The notes under the pieces: generated by a model
What the model was told of the DNA's origin: nothing
The model's input: the letters and a program-made list of their open reading frames with translations, nothing else
Databases searched by the model: none
Made by a program: the position numbers and the translations under genes
In this document: positions 1-9,186 of the stretch, one piece after another
Numbering within the stretch: the first letter of the stretch is position 1
Layout of the letters: every line of letters begins with the position of its first letter
Assembly (NCBI RefSeq): GCF_002222595.2
Contig: NZ_CP022413.2
Coordinates: 1,504,001 to 1,568,000 of the forward strand
DNA: 64,000 bases
Source: Blautia hansenii DSM 20583
GTDB lineage: Bacteria; Bacillota; Clostridia; Lachnospirales; Lachnospiraceae
Reading direction: 5' to 3'

Positions 1-506
1 TAATAGCCTTCATGATGAACTTGTAATAATAAATCCAGCACTTGCTCAATATATGTCTCGTTGATAAAAAAATCTAAAAGACATACCACGGCAAAACGGA
101 TTTCATATTCTTGTTTACTGGCTAAATATATCTTAATAAACGGCATCCATTCTTCTGGAAAATCACGCATAAACTTATAAGTAGCACAACTGCAGTCACA
201 GATTGCCCAATTATTGATATGAGGAATAAATTTCTCAAGTTCCTTCTTCCTTTCTTCTGCTGAAAGCTTTGCATAGCCTAAAATCATTCCCCATAACATC
301 AGTTCCTCATAAACCTGTGTATCAACATGTTCAATAAATTCCCTGTAATCTCCTTTTGCCGCCCTTTTTGCAATTTCCCGCAGCTTCGGAACCCGCACAC
401 CTAAAATATTCGAAATACCGGGAACAAGAGAACTGTGGAAGTCCTTGTAGCCTTCATCACTGTTTTCATATAATTCATTTCTTATCCATTGCGTAATATC
501 TGACAT
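1..506 (-). CDS. DNA alkylation repair protein, AlkD-like (partial, runs off left edge)
   Basis: The reading frame starts at ATG 506 (MSDITQWIRNELYENSDEGY) and stays open to base 1, so the C-terminus lies outside the window. About 168 residues are visible. They look like the HEAT-repeat DNA glycosylase family AlkD/AlkC, with the conserved stretches VPKLREIAK, NNWAICDCSC and FAVVCLLDFF. Family members flip out and excise alkylated (N3/N7-methyl) bases in the cytoplasm. The gene stands alone: the nfnAB terminator lies just upstream of it. The family call rests on motif memory and the exact subfamily is uncertain. Confidence 0.8.
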   Translation of the reverse strand, partial: MSDITQWIRNELYENSDEGYKDFHSSLVPGISNILGVRVPKLREIAKRAAKGDYREFIEHVDTQVYEELMLWGMILGYAKLSAEERKKELEKFIPHINNWAICDCSCATYKFMRDFPEEWMPFIKIYLASKQEYEIRFAVVCLLDFFINETYIEQVLDLLLQVHHEGY

Positions 507-525
507 TCTTTTCTCCATTTATAGA

Positions 526-554
526 AAAAGGTCCGCATTTTGTACGGACCTTTT
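526..554 (-). terminator. Rho-independent terminator of nfnAB
   Basis: A perfect 10-bp stem (AAAAGGTCCG paired with CGGACCTTTT) with a 9-nt loop lies 33 bp past the stop of nfnB. Reading on the minus strand it is followed by a T-rich tail. It separates nfnAB from the alkylation repair gene. Confidence 0.85.
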
Positions 555-587
555 CTGCAATCGAAATATCACAACGATTTCCCGATT

Positions 588-1982
588 TTATTTTGCTTTA
601 TTTTTAATGAATTCATCAATACCTTTTGCTGCTGCTTTACCTGCACCCATAGCAAGAATAACAGTAGCTGCGCCTGTTACGGCATCACCGCCGGCATAAA
701 CGCCTTCTTTAGATGTTTTACCGTTTTCTTCATCTGCGATAATACATTTTCTTCTGTTGATGTCAAGTCCTACGGTTGTAGAAGAAATCAATGGGTTTGG
801 AGAAGTTCCCAGAGACATGATAACAGTATCAGCCTCCATTTCAAATTCAGAACCGTCAATAACTACCGGACGTCTTCTTCCTGATGCGTCTGGTTCACCA
901 AGCTCCATACGAACACATTTAATACCTTTTACCCATCCGTTTTCGTCAGCCAAAATTTCTACCGGATTTGTGAGAAGGTCGAAAATAATACCTTCTTCTT
1001 TTGCGTGATGTACTTCTTCTTTTCTTGCAGGAAGTTCTTCTTCGCTTCTTCTGTATACAACATGTACTTCTGCTCCGAGACGAAGAGCTGTTCTTGCAGC
1101 ATCCATAGCAACGTTACCGCCGCCTACTACAACTACCTTTTTACCTGTTACGATTGGAGTATCGTAGTCTTCACGGAAAGCTTTCATCAGGTTGCTTCTT
1201 GTTAAGTATTCGTTTGCGGAGAATACACCGTTTGATACTTCTCCCGGAATTCCCATAAACATTGGAAGACCTGCACCGGAACCGATAAATACAGCTTCAA
1301 AGCCTTCGTTTTCCAGTAATTCATCTACCGTAGTAGATTTACCGATAATTACGTTTGTTTCGATTTTAACACCTAAAGATTTTACGTTTTCTACTTCTTC
1401 TTTTACAACCTTGTCTTTTGGAAGACGGAATTCAGGAATACCATATACCAATACACCGCCCGGCTGATGTAATGCTTCAAAAATAGTTACATCGTAACCC
1501 ATTTTTGCCAAATCACCTGCACAAGTAAGTCCGGAAGGACCAGAACCGATGACTGCTACTTTATGTCCGTTTTTCTCAGCAGGAGCTTCCGGTTTAATGC
1601 CGTTTTCTTTTGCCCAGTCTGCAACAAAACGCTCCAATTTACCAATAGATACAGCCTCTCCTTTAATTCCTCTGATACATACACCTTCACACTGAGATTC
1701 CTGAGGACATACACGTCCACATACAGCAGGAAGTGCACTGGACTGACCAATGATTTTGTATGCTTCTTCGAAGTTTCCTTCTTTTACTTCATGGATAAAT
1801 GCAGGAATGTTAATGGATACAGGACATCCCTTTACGCATTTTGCATTTTTACAGTTTAAGCAGCGAGCTGCTTCTTCCATAGCTTCTTCTTTATTATATC
1901 CAAGACAAACTTCTTCAAAATTTGTTGCTCTTACCTGAGGATCCTGTTCTCTTACAGGAACTTTTTCTAATACGTTACCCAT
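588..1982 (-). CDS. nfnB: NADH-dependent ferredoxin:NADP+ oxidoreductase large subunit (NfnB/GltD-like)
   Basis: 464 residues. The N-terminal cysteine clusters (CLNCKNAKCVKGCP, then CGRVCPQESQCEG) bind [4Fe-4S] clusters. They are followed by an FAD dinucleotide fold (VIGSGPSGLTCAGDLAKMG, near residue 145) and an NADPH fold (VVVGGGNVAMDAARTA, near residue 287). This is the architecture of the glutamate-synthase small-subunit/SudA/NfnB family. The partner directly upstream is the NfnA-type subunit and the two overlap by one base (TAATG), so translation is coupled. NfnAB bifurcates electrons between NADPH, NADH and reduced ferredoxin in fermentative anaerobes. The context favours NfnB over a true GltD because no gltB is present. 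Confidence 0.88.
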   Translation of the reverse strand: MGNVLEKVPVREQDPQVRATNFEEVCLGYNKEEAMEEAARCLNCKNAKCVKGCPVSINIPAFIHEVKEGNFEEAYKIIGQSSALPAVCGRVCPQESQCEGVCIRGIKGEAVSIGKLERFVADWAKENGIKPEAPAEKNGHKVAVIGSGPSGLTCAGDLAKMGYDVTIFEALHQPGGVLVYGIPEFRLPKDKVVKEEVENVKSLGVKIETNVIIGKSTTVDELLENEGFEAVFIGSGAGLPMFMGIPGEVSNGVFSANEYLTRSNLMKAFREDYDTPIVTGKKVVVVGGGNVAMDAARTALRLGAEVHVVYRRSEEELPARKEEVHHAKEEGIIFDLLTNPVEILADENGWVKGIKCVRMELGEPDASGRRRPVVIDGSEFEMEADTVIMSLGTSPNPLISSTTVGLDINRRKCIIADEENGKTSKEGVYAGGDAVTGAATVILAMGAGKAAAKGIDEFIKNKAK

Positions 1983-2872
1983 TATTCGTCACCTCCGCAG
2001 TTTCCACATCCGCCATGATGTGTGTCGCCTTCGCGTTCTTTTAATAATGCACGACCTTCTTCTGTCTTATACATCTGCTGTCTTTTCATAGCTAAATCCC
2101 AATCGATTAAATGACCATCAAATTCAGGACCATCTACACACGCAAATTTAACTTCTCCGCCAACAATTACACGACATGCTCCACACATACCTGTTCCATC
2201 AACCATGATTGGGTTCATGGATACGATAGTTGGGATATCATATTTCTTTGTTGTAAGGCAACAGAATTTCATCATGATCATAGGACCGATAGCAACACAT
2301 CTTGTGTAAGTTTTGCCTTCTGCAACTAAATCATCAATGACTTTTGTTACCATACCGCTGCGTCCGTAAGAACCGTCGTCTGTTGTAACATACAGATTAC
2401 CTGCAACAGCTTCCATTTCTTTTTCAAGGATAACTAAATCCTTTGTCTTTGCTCCGACAATAACGTCAGCATCAATACCATGCTCATGAAGCCATTTTAC
2501 CTGAGGATAAACAGGTGCAGTACCTACTCCGCCGGCTACGAAAAGAATTTTTTCTTTCTTTAATTCTTCAATATCTTCATTTACAAATTCAGATGGACAT
2601 CCTAAAGGACCAACAAAGTCTTCAAAAGCATCTCCTGTCTGTAATTTTGCGAATTTTTCTGTGGATGCTCCGATTGGCTGGAATACGATTGTTACGGTTC
2701 CTGCCTCTCTGTCGTAATCACAAATTGTCAGGGGAACTCTTTCTCCTGCATCATCTAATTTTACGATGATAAACTGGCCTGGCTGACAATGCTTTGCAAC
2801 CATAGGTGCTTCTACAACCATGAGATATACAATCTCATTAAGCTTTTCTGCTTTTAGAATTTTATACATAAT
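1982..2872 (-). CDS. nfnA: NADH-dependent ferredoxin:NADP+ oxidoreductase small subunit (NfnA-like)
   Basis: 296 residues from the ATG at 2872 (MYKILKAEKLNEIVYLMVVE). This start is preferred over an in-frame start 48 bp upstream because GAGGAGG sits 5 bases before it. The protein has the ferredoxin-reductase FAD domain, an NAD domain (FVAGGVGTAPVYPQ) and a C-terminal 2Fe-2S cysteine motif (GTGMCGACRV ... FACVDGPEFDGH), as in PyrK/NfnA proteins. The C-terminal tail GGCGNCGGDE is an additional Cys/Gly patch. It forms an operon with nfnB, with a one-base overlap, and a good promoter lies upstream. Confidence 0.88.
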   Translation of the reverse strand: MMYKILKAEKLNEIVYLMVVEAPMVAKHCQPGQFIIVKLDDAGERVPLTICDYDREAGTVTIVFQPIGASTEKFAKLQTGDAFEDFVGPLGCPSEFVNEDIEELKKEKILFVAGGVGTAPVYPQVKWLHEHGIDADVIVGAKTKDLVILEKEMEAVAGNLYVTTDDGSYGRSGMVTKVIDDLVAEGKTYTRCVAIGPMIMMKFCCLTTKKYDIPTIVSMNPIMVDGTGMCGACRVIVGGEVKFACVDGPEFDGHLIDWDLAMKRQQMYKTEEGRALLKEREGDTHHGGCGNCGGDE

Positions 2873-2987
2873 GTCCTCCTCAATATTTCTCACAAAATAC
2901 CGGCTTTTCTCTGCCCGCATAGCAGTTTTGCGATGAATTCCATCGATATTATCTTATGTCGATATATTGTTATAATTGCTAACCATC

Positions 2988-3016
2988 AGTATAAGACAAA
3001 TAGAATAAAATTTCAA
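2988..3016 (-). promoter_or_regulatory. Sigma-A-type promoter of nfnAB
   Basis: On the minus strand, TTGAAA (3016-3011) and TATACT (2993-2988) are separated by exactly 17 bp, about 115 bp upstream of the nfnA ATG. The rest of the gap 2873-3083 holds no gene that I can support. Confidence 0.7.
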
Positions 3017-3083
3017 TCTGCTTTTACTGTATAAAATTCATTTTTGTGCACATTGCTGTTATTTATTTCTTTTTTTTGACTTA

Positions 3084-4214
3084 TTACCCATAATAAACAT
3101 AAATAGCGCTGCTTACCGGACTGACCTTTCCTCTTTTGTCCACGGCAATAGCTGAAAAAGTATGCTCACCCTTAGGCATGGCAATAGGGCCTGTATATTT
3201 TTGACTGTCAGTGGTAGGCTCTTCGTCAAATGCATAGTAGATATCACAGCCTTCCTGTGCAGTTACAATAATATCGGCAGCATAATCGTATTTGTCAGAG
3301 CTTGGAGAAATCTGAGGCTTTTCCGGTGCCTCAAATTTCAAGGTATAAGTTTCTGTGCCGACCTTACTTGGAATTCCCTTTTTGTTATAGGCGATATATT
3401 TCAGGGTTACGGTTTCTTCTTCCTCAAGAACAATAGCTTCGCTGTATTTCTTGCTGTGTTTATCCGGTGTCTTTCCGTTTAAAGTATAGAACACCTCTGT
3501 TCCCTCCGGAAGATTTTCAAACTCTACGGTGATATCTGTGGAATATGTACCGCCTACATTGGAGGGCAAAGGCATTCCAGATACATACGCTTTATATTTT
3601 TCCTTCATAGTATCATCGGCATTGCTCATCAGCTCTGCAATTTTATCAAATTCTTCGTTTTTTTCGTAAAGTCTTAAAAGCTCTCCGTAAGCATTGACGC
3701 TGTCAGGATGGTCTTCTACCACAGAAAGCAAAATAGAAAGGGCAGCAGACTCATTGTCCTCTTTCAGATAAATCTTTGCCTCTAAAACATTGGCTTCGGC
3801 GCTTTTGGGATTTAAGGATAAGGCTCTTTCTATGTATTTTAAAGCGCTTTCGTAATCTTTATTACTGAATTTTGTCTCTGCCTGTGCCATCTGGAAATCA
3901 AAGGAATTGTGCTGGGACTGATAAACGAAAAACAACCCAAGTCCTGTTGCGGCAATAATTGCTGCGGCAGAGCCTGCCAATATAATCCTTCTTTTCTTTT
4001 TCTTTTTTCTTTCAAGCTCTGCTTTTCTTTGCAGACGCTCTTGTTCCTTTTGCAGTTCCAGTTCTTTTTTTCTCTTTTCCTGCTCTTTTAACTCTCTTTG
4101 CTTGATTAAGGTTTCCAAAGTATTATATTCGGGAACCCATTGAACCTCCTTCCCACATTTGGGGCAAAATAAAGTTCCTTCTTCAAGCTTTGCACCACAT
4201 TTTGTACATTTCAT
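3084..4214 (-). CDS. Zinc-ribbon, membrane-anchored TPR protein with two chitobiase-C-like beta domains
   Basis: 376 residues. The start MKCTKCGAKL has GAGGAT upstream. The N-terminus is a zinc ribbon (CTKCGAKLEEGTLFCPKCGKE), followed by a highly charged Lys/Glu coiled coil (about 30-75), one transmembrane helix (about 78-99), TPR-like repeats (FSNKDYESALKYIERALSLN, about 110-200) and two beta modules of the CHB_HEX_C type (ITVEFENLPEGTEVFYTLNG and a second copy ending HTFSAIAVDKRG). Zinc ribbon and coiled coil should be cytosolic, and the TPR and beta modules extracytoplasmic. Only 19 bp separate it from ftsK upstream, so they are probably co-transcribed. Function is unknown; a cell-envelope scaffold is only an inference. 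Confidence 0.75.
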   Translation of the reverse strand: MKCTKCGAKLEEGTLFCPKCGKEVQWVPEYNTLETLIKQRELKEQEKRKKELELQKEQERLQRKAELERKKKKKRRIILAGSAAAIIAATGLGLFFVYQSQHNSFDFQMAQAETKFSNKDYESALKYIERALSLNPKSAEANVLEAKIYLKEDNESAALSILLSVVEDHPDSVNAYGELLRLYEKNEEFDKIAELMSNADDTMKEKYKAYVSGMPLPSNVGGTYSTDITVEFENLPEGTEVFYTLNGKTPDKHSKKYSEAIVLEEEETVTLKYIAYNKKGIPSKVGTETYTLKFEAPEKPQISPSSDKYDYAADIIVTAQEGCDIYYAFDEEPTTDSQKYTGPIAMPKGEHTFSAIAVDKRGKVSPVSSAIYVYYG

Positions 4215-4233
4215 GCCATTCTATCCTCATTTT

Positions 4234-6708
4234 CTATAAATACTCGTCAATATACTGTTCAAATTCTTCCATAGACATCAGCACTTTTCTTGGCTTTGTT
4301 CCTTCCTCGTCACCTACCACACCGGCTTCGTATAACTGGTCCATAATACGGGCAGCTCTGTTAAAACCGATTTTAAATACTCTTTGGAGCATTCCGATAG
4401 AGGCTTTGTCCTTTTCAATAATAAACTTACCGGCATCTGCAAAGTAAACGTCTCTGTCATTTGCAGTATCTGCTCCGGCTGTTGTTGTCTCTTTTACCGC
4501 TTCAATTTTTTCCTGAATTTCTTTATCATATTCTGCAGTTGGATTTTGTTTTGACAAAAAGTCCACCACTGCGCCTACTTCCTGGTCACTGACAAAAGCT
4601 CCCTGAACTCTGGCAGGTTTTTGATACCCCTGAGGATAAAAGAGCATATCGCCTTTACCTAAAAGTTTTTCTGCACCATTCATGTCTAAGATGGTTCTGG
4701 AGTCCACGCCGGATGATACAGAAAAGGCAATTCTGGAAGGCATATTTGCCTTAATCAACCCTGTAATAACGTTGACCGAAGGTCTCTGTGTGGCAATAAT
4801 CAGATGAATGCCCGCTGCTCTGGCAAGCTGGGCAAGACGGCAGATAGAGTCCTCCACTTCGCCGGGGGCTACCATCATAAGGTCTGCAAGCTCGTCTACG
4901 ATAATGACAATCTGAGGCAGCTTTTTCGGTTTATTTTCATCTTCAATATTCGAAATACTTTCCACTTTTGCATTATACCCTTTTAAATCACGGACATTAT
5001 ATTGGGCAAATTTATTATAACGGTCTGTCATTTCCGCTACCGCCCAGTTTAACGCTCCCGCAGCCTTTTTCGGGTCAGTGACAACAGGAATAAACAAATG
5101 TGGAATTCCGTTGTATACACTAAGCTCTACCACTTTTGGGTCAATCATAATCAATTTTACATCATCCGGTGATGCTTTGTAAAGAAGGCTGATAATAATT
5201 GTATTGATACATACCGATTTACCGGAACCCGTAGCGCCTGCAATCAGCAGATGCGGCATTTTTGCAATATCGGTAATTACCGGCTTTCCGGCTATATCCT
5301 TTCCGGCTGCAAAAGCAAGCTTTGATTTACAGCTTGAAAAAGCCTCGGACTGCAATAAGTCACGGAGCATAACAGTACTGTTATTTTCATTTGGAACTTC
5401 AATACCCACGGCTGCTTTTCCCGGTATGGGCGCTTCAATTCGGATATCTGTTGCAGCCAAATTCAATTTAATATCATCTGTCAGTCCTACAATTTTGCTT
5501 ACTTTCACGCCTTGCTCTGGCTGCAGCTCATATCGGGTAACCGTCGGACCGCAGCTTACGTTTGTAATACTTACGTTTACGCCGAAATTATGTAAGGTCT
5601 CCTGTAACTTTCCGGCAGTTTCCCGTAAGTGAGCATCGGAGTCTCCCCCTGTCTGTTTTCCTTTTTTCAAAAGCTCCATAGGAGGAAATTCATAAGCCTT
5701 TTTTACTTCTGCTTCTTTTAAAGCAATTTCTTCGCTTACTTCATGAATACCCTGTTCAATTTCCGCTTTGGAAGAACGGGGATTTTTTTTAGAGGTTTCC
5801 TTTTCTTCTTCCGGTGGAGGTACAATTTCTTCCAAATCCTGTACTAATTCCTCTGCTCTATGTATTGGAAAAGCATTTTCCGGAACAAAAGGCTCATCCA
5901 GAAGGATATCTCCGGATACCTCCTGCTCTTTCGCTTTTTTCCTTGAAGCCTTTGATTCTTTTTTTCTTTTTCTTTCTTGTTCCGGTTCGTTTACTTCTGT
6001 TTCTTTTAAGAAATCTTCTGTTCGTTCTTTTCTTTTCTTTCTTCGCTCCTGCTGCTGTTCTTTTTCTGCCTGTTCTTCCTGACGTGCTTTTAATTCTTCC
6101 TGTCTTTGGGCTTTTCTTTCTGCTGCACGCCGGTACATTTTACGGCTGAATTTTTTTATCATATCAAACATGGATTTTTGCGTAATCAAAACAAAGGAAA
6201 TCACCATGGCAATTACGGTAATTACATAAGTACCTACTGTTCCGAATGCCTGTACCAAAAGGCGGCTCAAAGCTCCTCCCAGAAGACCGCCGCCTGTTTT
6301 ATACTCTGCGGAAACACGATAATAAGCCATGAAATCACGTTCATATACAGCGCCTTCTGTAACAAGCTGTAAAAAAAGACAGACAGCAAGAAACAGCAGG
6401 ACAAAGCCTGCCATTTTTCTGTATGCTCTCGGATTTCTTTTGTTTGCAATGACAAAGGCAACTCCCAAAAACAAGAAAATCGGAAGAGGATAGCAAACTA
6501 ATCCCACCAGTCCGAAAAAGAAGCTGCTAATTGCGTTTCCTACCGAACCTCCCACTCCGAAATTACTGATTAAAAGTACGACAGAAACAGCCAGAACAAT
6601 CCATAAAAAGATTTCTGACTCCATAGAAGGTCCTGTCTGTACTTGTTTTTTCTTTCTTCCGGCAGGAGTCCTTCGTTTCCCTGCACTTTTTTTCTTGGTC
6701 GCTGCCAT
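4234..6708 (-). CDS. ftsK: FtsK/SpoIIIE-family DNA translocase
   Basis: 824 residues. The order is: basic N-terminus; about four transmembrane helices (about 30-190); a long Lys/Glu/Arg linker (about 195-340); the RecA-like motor with Walker A GATGSGKSV near residue 490 and Walker B IVIIVDELADLMM; and a C-terminal winged-helix gamma domain (DKASIGMLQRVFKIGFNRAA). This set is diagnostic of septal DNA pumps that move chromosomal DNA at division or into the forespore. Neighbour tepA also lies beside spoIIIE in Bacillus. Whether it serves vegetative division or sporulation cannot be told from sequence. Confidence 0.95.
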   Translation of the reverse strand: MAATKKKSAGKRRTPAGRKKKQVQTGPSMESEIFLWIVLAVSVVLLISNFGVGGSVGNAISSFFFGLVGLVCYPLPIFLFLGVAFVIANKRNPRAYRKMAGFVLLFLAVCLFLQLVTEGAVYERDFMAYYRVSAEYKTGGGLLGGALSRLLVQAFGTVGTYVITVIAMVISFVLITQKSMFDMIKKFSRKMYRRAAERKAQRQEELKARQEEQAEKEQQQERRKKRKERTEDFLKETEVNEPEQERKRKKESKASRKKAKEQEVSGDILLDEPFVPENAFPIHRAEELVQDLEEIVPPPEEEKETSKKNPRSSKAEIEQGIHEVSEEIALKEAEVKKAYEFPPMELLKKGKQTGGDSDAHLRETAGKLQETLHNFGVNVSITNVSCGPTVTRYELQPEQGVKVSKIVGLTDDIKLNLAATDIRIEAPIPGKAAVGIEVPNENNSTVMLRDLLQSEAFSSCKSKLAFAAGKDIAGKPVITDIAKMPHLLIAGATGSGKSVCINTIIISLLYKASPDDVKLIMIDPKVVELSVYNGIPHLFIPVVTDPKKAAGALNWAVAEMTDRYNKFAQYNVRDLKGYNAKVESISNIEDENKPKKLPQIVIIVDELADLMMVAPGEVEDSICRLAQLARAAGIHLIIATQRPSVNVITGLIKANMPSRIAFSVSSGVDSRTILDMNGAEKLLGKGDMLFYPQGYQKPARVQGAFVSDQEVGAVVDFLSKQNPTAEYDKEIQEKIEAVKETTTAGADTANDRDVYFADAGKFIIEKDKASIGMLQRVFKIGFNRAARIMDQLYEAGVVGDEEGTKPRKVLMSMEEFEQYIDEYL

Positions 6709-6743
6709 ATTTCTTTTCTCCCCTTAATCAATTCCCCTGATAC

Positions 6744-7616
6744 TTATATAAAATTACAAACGATTGCCACAATTCCCAATAAAAAACAATAAACAGAGAA
6801 AATACGAAAACGTTTTTTCCTCATGACTGCCAACATTCCCTTGATACAAAAATATCCTACAACGCCTGCCACTGCCGCAGCAAAGACTGCTAAAGCCATA
6901 GTCTGCACATTATCTCCTGTGTAGGAGAATTGAAAAAGTTCTAAAAGCGCTGCGCCTAACATAGCCGGTATTGCCATTAAAAAAGAATATTTCACTGCAA
7001 ATTTACGGTTAAATCCGCATAACAGACAGACCGCAATGGTAATTCCCGCTCTGGAAATACCGGGAAAAACAGCAATCCCCTGACAAATTCCCAGCAAAAA
7101 TGCAATGGAGTAAGTAACATCCTTCGGGATTTTCTTCCCTGCCGGAAAGAAATCTACTACCAAAAGCAAAATTCCTGTTATGAAAAGTCCCATAGCCGGC
7201 GCAAGGAGATTTTTCCCTGCCTGCTCTACAACATTCTGAAGCAAAAAGCCTAAAAATGCAGTAGGAACGGTAGATACAAAAAGCAGCAACAGAAGCTTTC
7301 TGTAATTATTGGAAATAATCTTTTTATACCGTTTTGCATCCTGCTGATGCCTATTGTGAAAATAGGTCCACACATTTCCATAGATGTCATAAAGGCTTTT
7401 ACAGCCCTCCAGCAGCAGCTTTTTCACATCCTGACGAAACGCAATAAAAATTGCAGTAAGGGTTCCAAGATGTATAATGGTATTAAATAAAAGTCCGGTG
7501 TCTGTTTCTATTTTAAATAAATTTTCAATAATTGCCAGATGACCGGAGCTGCTCACCGGAAGAAACTCTGTAATTCCCTGAATTATACCTAATAAGAGTG
7601 CCTGTATAAATGACAT
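6744..7616 (-). CDS. uppP: Undecaprenyl-diphosphatase (UppP/BacA)
   Basis: 290 residues, polytopic. Both family signatures are present: GITEFLPVSSSGH (residues 14-26) and the PGISRAGITI loop (near 184). The enzyme dephosphorylates undecaprenyl pyrophosphate at the membrane to recycle the lipid carrier for peptidoglycan and teichoic acid, and confers bacitracin tolerance. The start at 7616 has GATGAGG upstream. An insertion with a charged stretch (SLYDIYGNVWTYFHNRHQQ) lengthens the first loop relative to the shortest family members. Confidence 0.95.
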   Translation of the reverse strand: MSFIQALLLGIIQGITEFLPVSSSGHLAIIENLFKIETDTGLLFNTIIHLGTLTAIFIAFRQDVKKLLLEGCKSLYDIYGNVWTYFHNRHQQDAKRYKKIISNNYRKLLLLLFVSTVPTAFLGFLLQNVVEQAGKNLLAPAMGLFITGILLLVVDFFPAGKKIPKDVTYSIAFLLGICQGIAVFPGISRAGITIAVCLLCGFNRKFAVKYSFLMAIPAMLGAALLELFQFSYTGDNVQTMALAVFAAAVAGVVGYFCIKGMLAVMRKKRFRIFSVYCFLLGIVAIVCNFI

Positions 7617-7699
7617 TTTATTAACCTCATCATTCGTATTTTATGTTTTTATCAAATGTTTATTCTATCATAAATCCTGTATTCGTACAACTTAAATTC

Positions 7700-8404
7700 C
7701 TAAGATTTCTGCGCTTTCTCTTTTTCAATCAATTCATACAATTTATGAAGCGCCTGACAAATTCCTCCTGTTTCGTCAATGAGCCCTTCTTTTACCGCTT
7801 CTTCCCCTTCCAGCATCGTTCCCACATCCTTTACCAGCTGGGAGGTGTCCAGCATCAGCTGTTCAATACGTTTTTGAGGCATCTTTGAATGAGAGGCAAT
7901 AAAGCGTGTAATCCTGTCCTGAATTTTTTCCATGTTCCGATAGGTCTGCATAACGCCGATAAACATTCCGTTGCTTCGAACCGGATGAATTACCATAGTT
8001 GCGCTGGGGACAATGTAAGAATAATCTGCGGAAACCGCCATGGGAACACCAATAGAATGGCCGCCTCCAAGTACAAGGGAAACGGTGGGCTTGCTTAAAG
8101 AAGCTATCATCTCTGCAATGGCAAGTCCTGCTTCCACATCTCCTCCTACGGTATTTAATAAAATCAATAACCCGTCTGTCTCTTTACTGTCTTCAATCAT
8201 GGCAAGCTTTGGAAGTACGTGCTCGTATTTGGTAGTTTTGCTGTTGTTTGGCAGACATTCATGCCCTTCCACTTCTCCGATAATGGATAAAAGCTGAATG
8301 TGATACTCTTTCTCGTTTTCTTCCAGTAAAACCTGTCCCATTTCCTCAATCTGTTCATTTTGCTGCCGGGTTTTATCCAGTTTTTCGTTTTTTTCCTCGG
8401 ACAT
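7700..8404 (-). CDS. tepA: ClpP-like translocation-enhancing protease TepA
   Basis: 234 residues from ATG 8404 (MSEEKNEKLDKTRQQ). An upstream in-frame start at 8470 is less likely because the strong GGAGGT lies directly before 8404. The ClpP/crotonase fold is visible, with the nucleophile region GGGHSIGVPMAVSADY and the His of TMVIHPVRSNG. The acidic N-terminal extension and lack of a signal peptide match TepA, a cytoplasmic ClpP-family protease found next to spoIIIE in Bacillus. Its substrates are unclear. The ribosome-binding site is buried in a perfect hairpin (8409-8437). Confidence 0.85.
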   Translation of the reverse strand: MSEEKNEKLDKTRQQNEQIEEMGQVLLEENEKEYHIQLLSIIGEVEGHECLPNNSKTTKYEHVLPKLAMIEDSKETDGLLILLNTVGGDVEAGLAIAEMIASLSKPTVSLVLGGGHSIGVPMAVSADYSYIVPSATMVIHPVRSNGMFIGVMQTYRNMEKIQDRITRFIASHSKMPQKRIEQLMLDTSQLVKDVGTMLEGEEAVKEGLIDETGGICQALHKLYELIEKEKAQKS

Positions 8405-8408
8405 AAAA

Positions 8409-8437
8409 ATACCTCCAGTTCTGATTTCTGGAGGTAT
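8409..8437 (-). promoter_or_regulatory. Hairpin sequestering the tepA ribosome-binding site (possible attenuator)
   Basis: A perfect 10-bp inverted repeat (ATACCTCCAG and CTGGAGGTAT, 9-nt loop) lies between the yebC stop and the tepA ATG. The 3' arm contains the tepA Shine-Dalgarno GGAGGT, and TTTTT then ATG follow. It could act as a weak terminator for yebC mRNA or as a translational switch for tepA. Confidence 0.55.
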
Positions 8438-8457
8438 TATGTGTAGTATCTCTGTTT

Positions 8458-9186
8458 TTATTCTTCCCAATTATACCATACGTCTGTGACGTCGTCATCA
8501 TTTTCCAATAAGTCAAGAGTTTTCTGAAGATTTTTGATATCCTGCTCATCAGAAAGTGTTACATAATTCTGAGGGATCATGGCAACCTGTGCTTCCACCA
8601 TTGGAATGCCTTCTTTTTCTAATGCTTCTCTTACTGCACTAAAATCATCAGGAGCGGTAAGCACTTCAAAACTGTCATCTTCTTCTGCGAAATCTTCTGC
8701 GCCTGCATCTAAGGCAATCATCATTAAATCATCTGCATCCATTTCACATTCTTCTTTATCAATGATAATCTGTCCTTTTTTATCAAACATGAAGGATACA
8801 GAACCCGGTGTACCAATGTTTCCGTTTCCTTTTGTAAAAGCGCTTCTTACATTTCCGGCAGTACGGTTTTTGTTGTCTGTCAGTGTTTCTACGATAATAG
8901 CCACACCGCTTGGACCGTAGCCTTCGTATGTAAGCACCTCAAAGTTATCTGCATTGGAGTCTCCGGCAGCCTTTTTAATACCTCTTTCAATGGTATCGTT
9001 TGGCATGTTGTTTGCTTTTGCTTTTGCAATCACGTCTCTTAATTTGCTGTTGTTTGCCGGATCCGGTCCGCCTTCTTTTACAGCTACTACGATTTCTCTG
9101 CCGATAACGGTAAAGATTTTACCTTTTTTTGCATCGTTTTTCTCTTTTTTATGTTTTATGTTTGCGAATTTTGAATGTCCTGACAT
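8458..9186 (-). CDS. yebC: YebC/PmpR-family protein
   Basis: 242 residues, the usual family length. The family N-terminus [22 protein letters not shown] is recognisable, as are [21 protein letters not shown] and the acidic C-terminal part. These cytoplasmic proteins have been described as transcription regulators and, more recently, as ribosome-associated factors that relieve stalling at proline stretches. The start lies inside the end of the upstream CBS-domain gene (31-bp overlap) and has AAAGGAG 7 bases upstream, so the two are co-expressed. Confidence 0.93.
   Translation of the reverse strand: MSGHSKFANIKHKKEKNDAKKGKIFTVIGREIVVAVKEGGPDPANNSKLRDVIAKAKANNMPNDTIERGIKKAAGDSNADNFEVLTYEGYGPSGVAIIVETLTDNKNRTAGNVRSAFTKGNGNIGTPGSVSFMFDKKGQIIIDKEECEMDADDLMMIALDAGAEDFAEEDDSFEVLTAPDDFSAVREALEKEGIPMVEAQVAMIPQNYVTLSDEQDIKNLQKTLDLLENDDDVTDVWYNWEE

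Noticed and set aside
5204..5632. 142-residue plus-strand ORF inside ftsK
   Set aside because: A shadow of the conserved FtsK motor domain; no ribosome-binding site.
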